28,461 nt of DNA, taken from NCBI GenBank assembly GCA_002633005.1, contig NMRA01000914.1, positions 72,855 through 101,315 of the forward strand, read 5' to 3'. Positions 23,239 to 28,461 of the stretch are shown here, piece after piece. A model generated the notes under the pieces. It had not been told where the DNA came from. It saw nothing but the letters and a program-made list of their open reading frames with translations, and made no database searches. A program made the position numbers and the translations under genes. Position 1 is the first letter of the stretch. Each line of letters begins with the position of its first letter. The stretch comes from Phoronis australis. Lineage: Eukaryota > Phoronida > Phoronidae.

Positions 23239-24102
23239 GATCAATATTCTAAAATCCTTGAATTGATAGAATAGACATGTTTTGAATCATTAAAACTATT
23301 CCCTACTGATTTAATTAGTCATTTATATAACCTCTCTTGTTCAATTCCTTTTTATGTTACTATTACACCCTGATATTGTACACATTTCAGTAGCACTGTT
23401 GGATTTTAGAATTAAAACATCAAACCTGTGAGGCATGCGAATATGTAATTATTTATAAATTTTAATTTAAAAATTGTTTATCGTTTGTTTCTGCTGTAAT
23501 CATACACCATCAGCAATTGATGGAAGTTTTCTAATGATATGACTCGTGCAATTCTGTAGAAGAGTTGCCAAAATTTTAGGGACGGTAAATTCCACTGGAA
23601 TAACCAACACCGGAAGAAACCAATGCAAACAAATGCCTGGCATGTGCAGCACAACGTCAGCAGCGAAGTCCGCATTCCAGAGCTTAGAGTTCTATGCTTG
23701 CACGAATTCGTTATCATGCTTCAAAATTAGGTGTTGTGTCCACACAACAATGATTCTGCACGTTCGAAACACGAGCGCTTTCACGTTTGTGTCGTTAAAA
23801 TTACTAAAACGAGGTATTGTGTCCGGAACTACAAGGCCCAACAATAATTTTTGCTGCGCCACCAAAATGTTCAAGTGGTTATTAGCAACCACACCTTGCT
23901 TTATGAAAATCAATAACTGTAGAATGTCAAGTATTACTGAGCTTCAGCAGACCAATCCCACTAAATATCCTGCTTGCAATAAATTATATCTTGGTAACCT
24001 TGAAATAAAAAAATTAAAGTTACGCCCTAGCACGTATATTTGAATGATTAATCATTGATTGCTTCGAGAACGACGGCGACAGTACCAAGAATTCAGGTGA
24101 AC
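23239..24102. other. upstream region of the modular secreted protein gene
   Basis: A plus-strand open frame of 165 codons (23546-24043) lies here but has no recognisable family and rather ordinary, asparagine- and threonine-rich composition, so I do not call it a gene. No clear TATA box or splice acceptor precedes the ATG at 24103. AATTCAG|GTGAAC just before it is acceptor-like but lacks a pyrimidine tract. Confidence 0.4.
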
Positions 24103-26715
24103 ATGTTAGGACGTGAAACGGTTTTGCTCCTAATATTTCTTGCGGTAGTCCAAGAAGATGCACTTGTTCTGCCATTGGACCCTAAGAACACCAACTCCTC
24201 ACCTACGGAAAATACGTCCACCAGTGACACATTTTTTGGGGGTCCATGTTTTCACCAGGGAAGGTACTACAAAGACCAAGAGACGGTGAATGTAGTTGAT
24301 TGCATACGAACGTTTTGTCAACGAGGTTACATTGTATCAAAGGTAATTTCTGACTGCACAACCACAACCCATCCTGACGGATCTTGTATCTACAAAGGGC
24401 GTCGATATATGCACAAGGAGGTAATAAGAGAAAAAAACTGTATCCGAACATGGTGCCATCGAGGTTATGTTTTAAAAGATAACATACCTGGTTGCACAAC
24501 TCCACAAATGACTACCACATCACCTCCTGATGGATCTTGTATCTACAAAGGGCGTCGATATATGCACCAGCAAGTAACCAGAGTACAAAACTGTATCCAA
24601 ACATGGTGCCACCGAGGCCACATTTTAAAAGATAAAATAGCTGACTGCACAACAACTCCCCAAATGACTACCACATCCCCTGTTGATGGATCTTGTGTCT
24701 ACAAAGGTCGTAGATATATGGACGGTGAGGAAATCAGTGTACGAAACTGTATCCGAACATGGTGTCATCGAGGTCGCATTTTAAAAGATAAAATAGCTGA
24801 CTGCAGACCAACTCCACAAATGACTACTACAGCCCCTCCTGACGGATCTTGTGTGTACAAAGGGCGTCGATATATGCACCAGCAAGTAATCAGAGTACAA
24901 AACTGTATCCGTACATGCTGCCATCGAGGTCACGTTTTAAAAGATAAAATACCTGGCTGCGCAACAATTCCACAAATGACTACTACATCCCCTCCTGACG
25001 GATCTTGTGTTTACAAAGGGCGTAGATATATGCACCACCAAGTTATCAGTGTACAAGACTGTATCCGTACATGGTGCCATCGAGGTTATATTTTGAAAGA
25101 TGAAATACATGATTGCACAACTACTCCACAAATGACAACCACACCAACTCCTGAAGGATCTTGTATGTACAATGGGCGTCGATATATGCACCAGGAGGTA
25201 ATTAGTGAAAAATACTGTATACGAACATGGTGCCACAGAGGCCACGTTCTAAAAGATGAAATACCTGGTTGCACAACTACTCCACAAATGACTACCACTT
25301 CACCTCCTGAAGGATCTTGTATGTACAATGGGAGTCGATATATGGATGGTGAGGTAATCAATGTACGAAACTGTATCCGAACATGGTGCCACCGAGGCCA
25401 TGTTTTAAAAGAAGGAATACCTGGTTGCACAACTACTCCACAAATGACTACAACATCTGCTTCTGAAGGATCTTGTATCTACAATGGGCATCGATATATG
25501 CACCAGGAGGTAATCTACGAAAAGGACTGTGTACAGATATGGTGCAATCGAGGATACGTTGTTACAGTGCCGATTTCTGACTGTACAACTACGCCTTTAA
25601 CTACGCTGTTAAGTACGGGTCGAGTTGGTTGTTATTTTGAAGGCCAGTGGTACGCCTTTGGCGAGATGATCATACAGGAAGAATGTTTCTCCTATCAATG
25701 TGATTATTCTGGCAGCATTCTTGTTTCCGATAATTTTAACTGTTGGGACCGCACAACTGTGACAACATCTACAACCACTGTAGTAACCACATCCGCTCCT
25801 GAAGGATCTTGTATGTACAATGGGCGTCGATATATGCACCAGGAGGTAATTAGTGAAAAAAACTGTATACGAACGTGGTGCCACCGAGGCCACGTTCTAA
25901 AAGATGAAATACCTGGTTGCACAACTACTCCACAAATGACTACCACTTCACCTACTGAAGGATCTTGTATGTACAATGGGAGTCGATATATGGATGGTGA
26001 GGTAATCAGTGTACGAAACTGTATCCGAACATGGTGCCACCGAGGCCATGTTTTAAAAGAAGGAATACCTGGTTGCACAACTACTCCACAAATGACTACA
26101 ACATCTGCTTCTGAAGGATCTTGTATCTACAATGGGCATCGATATATGCACCAGGAGGTAATCTACGAAAAGGACTGTGTACAGATATGGTGCAATCGAG
26201 GATACGTTGTTACAGTGCCGATTTCTGACTGTACAACTACGCCTTTAACTACGCTGTTAAGTACGGGTCGAGTTGGTTGTTATTTTGAAGGCCAGTGGTA
26301 CGCCTTTGGCGAGATGATCATACAGGAAGAATGTTACTCCTATCAATGTGATTATTCTGGCAGCATTCTTGTTTCCGATAATGTTAACTGTTGGGACCGC
26401 ACAACTGTGACAACATCTACAACCACTGTAGTAACCACATCCGCTCCTGAAGGATCTTGTATGTACAATGGGCGTCGATATATGCACCAGGAGGTAATTA
26501 GTGAAATAAACTGTATACGAACGTGGTGCCACCGAAGCCACGTTCTAAAAGATGAAATACCTGGTTGCACAACTACTCCACAAATGACTACCACTTCACC
26601 TACTGAAGGATCTTGTATGCACAATGGGAGTCGATATATGGATGGTGAGGTAATCAGTGTACGAAACTGTATCCGAACATGGTGCCACCGAGGCCATGTT
26701 TTAAAAGAAGGAATA
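24103..26715 (+). CDS. secreted modular protein: sixteen four-cysteine modules with Thr-rich linkers (3' end missing)
   Basis: The ATG at 24103 (A at -3) opens a signal peptide, MLGRETVLLLIFLAVVQEDA, then a Ser/Thr/Asn stretch with N-glycosylation sequons, then sixteen modules of about 40 residues. The module pattern is C-x17-C-x4-C-x12/13-C with GSC-Y-GRRYM near its start and CIRTWCHRG in the middle. It resembles the first subdomain of von Willebrand type C or fibronectin-I-like modules but lacks the later CxxC/CC part, so no named family is certain. Linkers such as TTTPQMTTTSPP look like mucin-type O-glycosylation sites. Modules 1, 10 and 14 are divergent; module 5 has an extra cysteine (RTCCHRG). 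Modules start every 156 bp (174 or 162 around the divergent ones). The whole array is one exon. The frame from 24055 adds 16 codons without an ATG, so I reject that start. It was probably an extracellular, glycosylated matrix, mucus or recognition protein. The end is cut at the ambiguous base 26716. Confidence 0.86.
25153..25800 (+). repeat. 648-bp higher-order repeat, copy 1 (modules 7-10)
   Basis: A block of four modules: three of the common type and one divergent GCYFEGQWYAFGE type with a longer Thr-rich linker. Spacing inside the block is 156, 156, 162 and 174 bp, totalling 648 bp or 216 codons. Copy 2 follows directly with only scattered single-base differences. Confidence 0.96.
25801..26448 (+). 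repeat. 648-bp higher-order repeat, copy 2 (modules 11-14)
   Basis: An exact-length tandem copy of 25153-25800. Differences seen include EKY to EKN, SPP to SPT, NVRN to SVRN, CFSY to CYSY and NFNC to NVNC. By contrast, single modules within a block differ at many positions. This implies that whole blocks were duplicated recently. Confidence 0.96.
26449..26715 (+). repeat. 648-bp higher-order repeat, copy 3, truncated (modules 15-16)
   Basis: The first 267 bp of a third block: all of module 15 and module 16 up to KEGI. It stops mid-module at the ambiguous base 26716, where the other copies continue CCTGGTTGCACAAC and this one does not. Private changes (EIN for EKN, HRSH for HRGH, MHNG for MYNG) show that it is a real third copy and not a read-through of copy 2. 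Confidence 0.95.
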
Positions 26716-26716
26716 N
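26716..26716. other. ambiguous base at a sequence discontinuity
   Basis: A single N separates repeat-array sequence from unrelated sequence. The reading frame of the array runs only 14 further codons into a stop, while the downstream coding-like segment is in a different frame. It is likely a contig join or collapsed gap of unknown true length. Confidence 0.8.
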
Positions 26717-26913
26717 TCCAAGGCAAGGACAAGAAACCGGGCTCATCTTGGAATTCTGTGGAAACCATGTAGACTCTGCAAACACCCATTTCGTTAGTGG
26801 TAGCTCGCGTGCCAAGCCTGAAGTGGGGATGCTTGTTGGAATGTCTAAAGTCAACTTACTTTCACAGGAACTCAACAATGTCAATGCATTTGTGTTCTTT
26901 CCTGTTGGATCTG
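26717..26913 (+). CDS. partial exon of unknown product, after the discontinuity
   Basis: From just after the ambiguous base one frame stays open for 65 codons and ends at a strong splice donor (GGATCTG|GTGAGTA). The peptide, including ETGLILEFCGNHVDSANTHF and KVNLLSQELNNVNAFVFFPV, has a mixed hydrophobic and polar composition quite unlike the Cys/Thr modules before it. It leaves in phase 1. I do not recognise the family. It may be the next domain of the same gene once the gap is filled, or an exon of another gene joined by misassembly. No acceptor is visible because the sequence starts at the break. Confidence 0.5.
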
Positions 26914-27461
26914 GTGAGTACTACTACTGCTTTGTTTGAATTTGAGGTTATCATGATAGCATTGTAGCGGTAATAGTCAGTTTTGTGGATACATGATTCG
27001 AGAACCAGTTAGCACCGCTAGAAACAACAGATGTTATTCTAATACAGTACCCTGCAATGCAAGTTACTGGTCCCTCCTTTCAGGAAGATCACAAACTGTG
27101 TGACCATGCATGTACCACAGAAATGTACTTGTTTTTGAACATGTAGTATAGACAGAGCTTTGTACACACTGATGAAATTTAGTAGTCCTATGCCTGCATC
27201 ACTGTAAACAACTGATTAACAGTCTTGTGTTCCTACGGGCAAATCAGTGATATACCTGCCCTGTCGCCGTTGTTGGAGTCTAGGCTAGCCTAGAGCTATT
27301 CAGTCCACTTACTAGTAGCGTCTTGTGTTAGTTGTAAGTTTAGTCTGAGATTATGTGCACCTAGTGACCTGTACTTGTTGCAAGCGGAAAATGCAATATC
27401 TCATTGACTTTCACTTTTCAACAACCGATATTGTTGTTATGCGTCTTCTTTTTAGTTCATA

Positions 27462-27606
27462 ACAGGAAGTATTTTTTTCTATAGATATATTGATGAATGC
27501 TGTAGTTATAGCATTATAAATTCCAATTTCAACTGACAACCTGCATGCTGGAATTTCTTTTCACTTCAGCTGTCAGTGAATTATGTAATTCTGGAAATCA
27601 TAGCGT
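27462..27606 (+). repeat. 145-bp tandem duplication, copy 1
   Basis: The unit runs from ACAGGAA to CATAGCGT and is followed at once by a near-identical copy. Inside is a small hairpin, AATGCT / AGCATT with an 8-base loop, and CTGACA / TGTCAG arms farther apart. Confidence 0.97.
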
Positions 27607-27750
27607 ACAGGAAATATTTTTTCTATAGATATATTGATGAATGCTGTAGTTATAGCATTATAAATTCCAATTTTAACTGACAACCTGCATGCTGGAATTT
27701 CTTTTTACTTCAGCTGTCAGTGAATTATGTAATTCTGGAAATCATAGCGT
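27607..27750 (+). repeat. 145-bp tandem duplication, copy 2
   Basis: This differs from copy 1 at only a few positions (a G to A and a one-base shorter T run near the start, two C to T changes), so the duplication is recent or maintained by gene conversion. It lies in a candidate intron. Confidence 0.97.
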
Positions 27751-28045
27751 GTCGTTATGTTTTATGAGTTCCACTATGTTGACATTTGTTGTCTGGATAT
27801 GATATTCATTTGATGTCCAAAGGAATCCAATCAAACTGGCAAAAATATATCAAGTACCCACAGTGTTTTTTCTTGTTGTACTTATGGTCGTTTTACATAT
27901 TACACTCCATGGGTCAAATGAATTATCTCAGCTAAAATCATTGGATCGCTCAGCGGCAGTCACACCTGTGTAGTGGCTGGGCTCTGCAAAGTTCTGCAAA
28001 AAGTGTATAATTCGAGAGTGTTACAACCTGCCTGTCATTTTTCAG

Positions 28046-28092
28046 AATGTAGAGCAACAAAGCAGACCCCGCAAGAACTGCACAGGCGATGA
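28046..28092 (+). CDS. possible short terminal exon following the 26717-26913 exon
   Basis: A pyrimidine-rich acceptor (CTGCCTGTCATTTTTCAG) precedes 28046. Joined to the donor at 26913 in phase 1 it gives a glutamate codon, then CRATKQTPQELHRR and a TGA at 28090-28092. A matching phase occurs one time in three by chance and the exon is short, so the support is thin. No AATAAA signal is seen nearby. Confidence 0.22.
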
Positions 28093-28461
28093 AGACGGAT
28101 GAGCAGTTACGGGAAGAAGGCTGGCTGACACTACACTAACAGGATAAAGGTTTCTTTTCACGCTTGGCTGCCTTGAACCGCGCTGGAAAATGGTCAAATG
28201 AGGGAGATAATGATCTTGACAGTCAGTGATGTCCAGTAATACTCCGGATTTCATCTTTGTTCGAACATTATACAATCTTTTGGGTTGTCTGAGTGATTTA
28301 ACCAGTTGTTATTGATGTGATGTTGTAGAAACTGAGATAAATGCAAAATGCAATATAGCAACACTTGCTGTGATTTTGTCAGTAAAATTTAGGATGTTTA
28401 GTCAGTGTTCTGGTTGAAACTTCGCTGTCCAATTTATTTAAGGATGCTGGTATTTCAGTTT
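28093..28461. other. non-coding tail of the window
   Basis: No recognisable coding segment. It could be 3' untranslated sequence of the preceding candidate exon, or intron: the last bases (TGGTATTTCAG near 28449-28459) look like another splice acceptor. Confidence 0.3.

Larger units (their letters stand above)
26914..28045 (+). other. candidate intron, otherwise non-coding
   Basis: It starts GTGAGTA and, if the next candidate exon is real, ends with TTGTTACAAC-like sequence and a good CTGTCATTTTTCAG acceptor at 28045. Apart from the 145-bp tandem duplication it contains nothing recognisable. Confidence 0.3.

Noticed and set aside
23546-24043. 165-codon plus-strand open frame just upstream of the modular gene
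   Set aside because: No recognisable motif, no signal peptide, ordinary composition for AT-rich DNA, and the antisense strand is equally open.
24055-24102. Upstream extension of the modular protein
   Set aside because: The extra 16 codons contain no ATG and would bury the signal peptide behind a polar segment; the ATG at 24103 fits better.
24203-26884. Several minus-strand open frames of 94-145 codons
   Set aside because: They are antisense readings of the module array and repeat with the same 648-bp period; no signal, domain or splice support.

Overview
The window looks like animal nuclear DNA, probably from a marine invertebrate; I cannot tell a deuterostome from a lophotrochozoan or cnidarian by eye. 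The reasons are short exons with GT/GC-AG splice signals, long non-coding stretches, decayed non-LTR and LTR retrotransposon fragments, a tRNA-derived SINE-like head, a CTG microsatellite, and an animal-type laccase exon. There is no operon, CRISPR array or bacterial signature. One ambiguous base (position 26716) sits at a visible discontinuity.

Layout. On the left, on the minus strand, are the first two coding exons of a secreted laccase-like multicopper oxidase: a signal-peptide exon (5274-5331) and a Cys-rich N-terminal exon (4112-4347). They are joined in phase by an apparent GC-AG intron, and the copper-binding exons are not in the window. Around and after this (2.4-10.5 kb) lies a patchwork of repeats: a long hairpin, two or three copies of a dispersed repeat in opposite orientations, a TIR-like element, a large imperfect inverted repeat, a gag zinc-knuckle remnant and a SINE-like tRNA-derived head. 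A broken LINE (about 11.16-12.75 kb, minus strand) carries an uninterrupted (CTG)50 tract where its middle should be. From 12.8 to 24.1 kb I see only non-coding DNA with a 20-bp-period array, small hairpins and diverged repeats.

On the right, on the plus strand, one long exon (24103-26715) encodes a secreted protein made of sixteen four-cysteine modules (fifteen complete, one cut short) separated by Thr-rich, mucin-like linkers. Its second half is a higher-order array: a four-module block of exactly 648 bp repeated 2.4 times with very few differences. The array stops abruptly at the ambiguous base. Beyond it lies a different coding segment in another frame, ending at a consensus splice donor (26913), with a possible phase-matched terminal exon at 28046. 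A 145-bp tandem duplication lies in the intervening candidate intron.

The multicopper oxidase and the modular protein both look secreted, but nothing in the sequence shows that they work together. The least ordinary item is the modular Cys/Thr protein with its young 648-bp block array and suspect assembly end.
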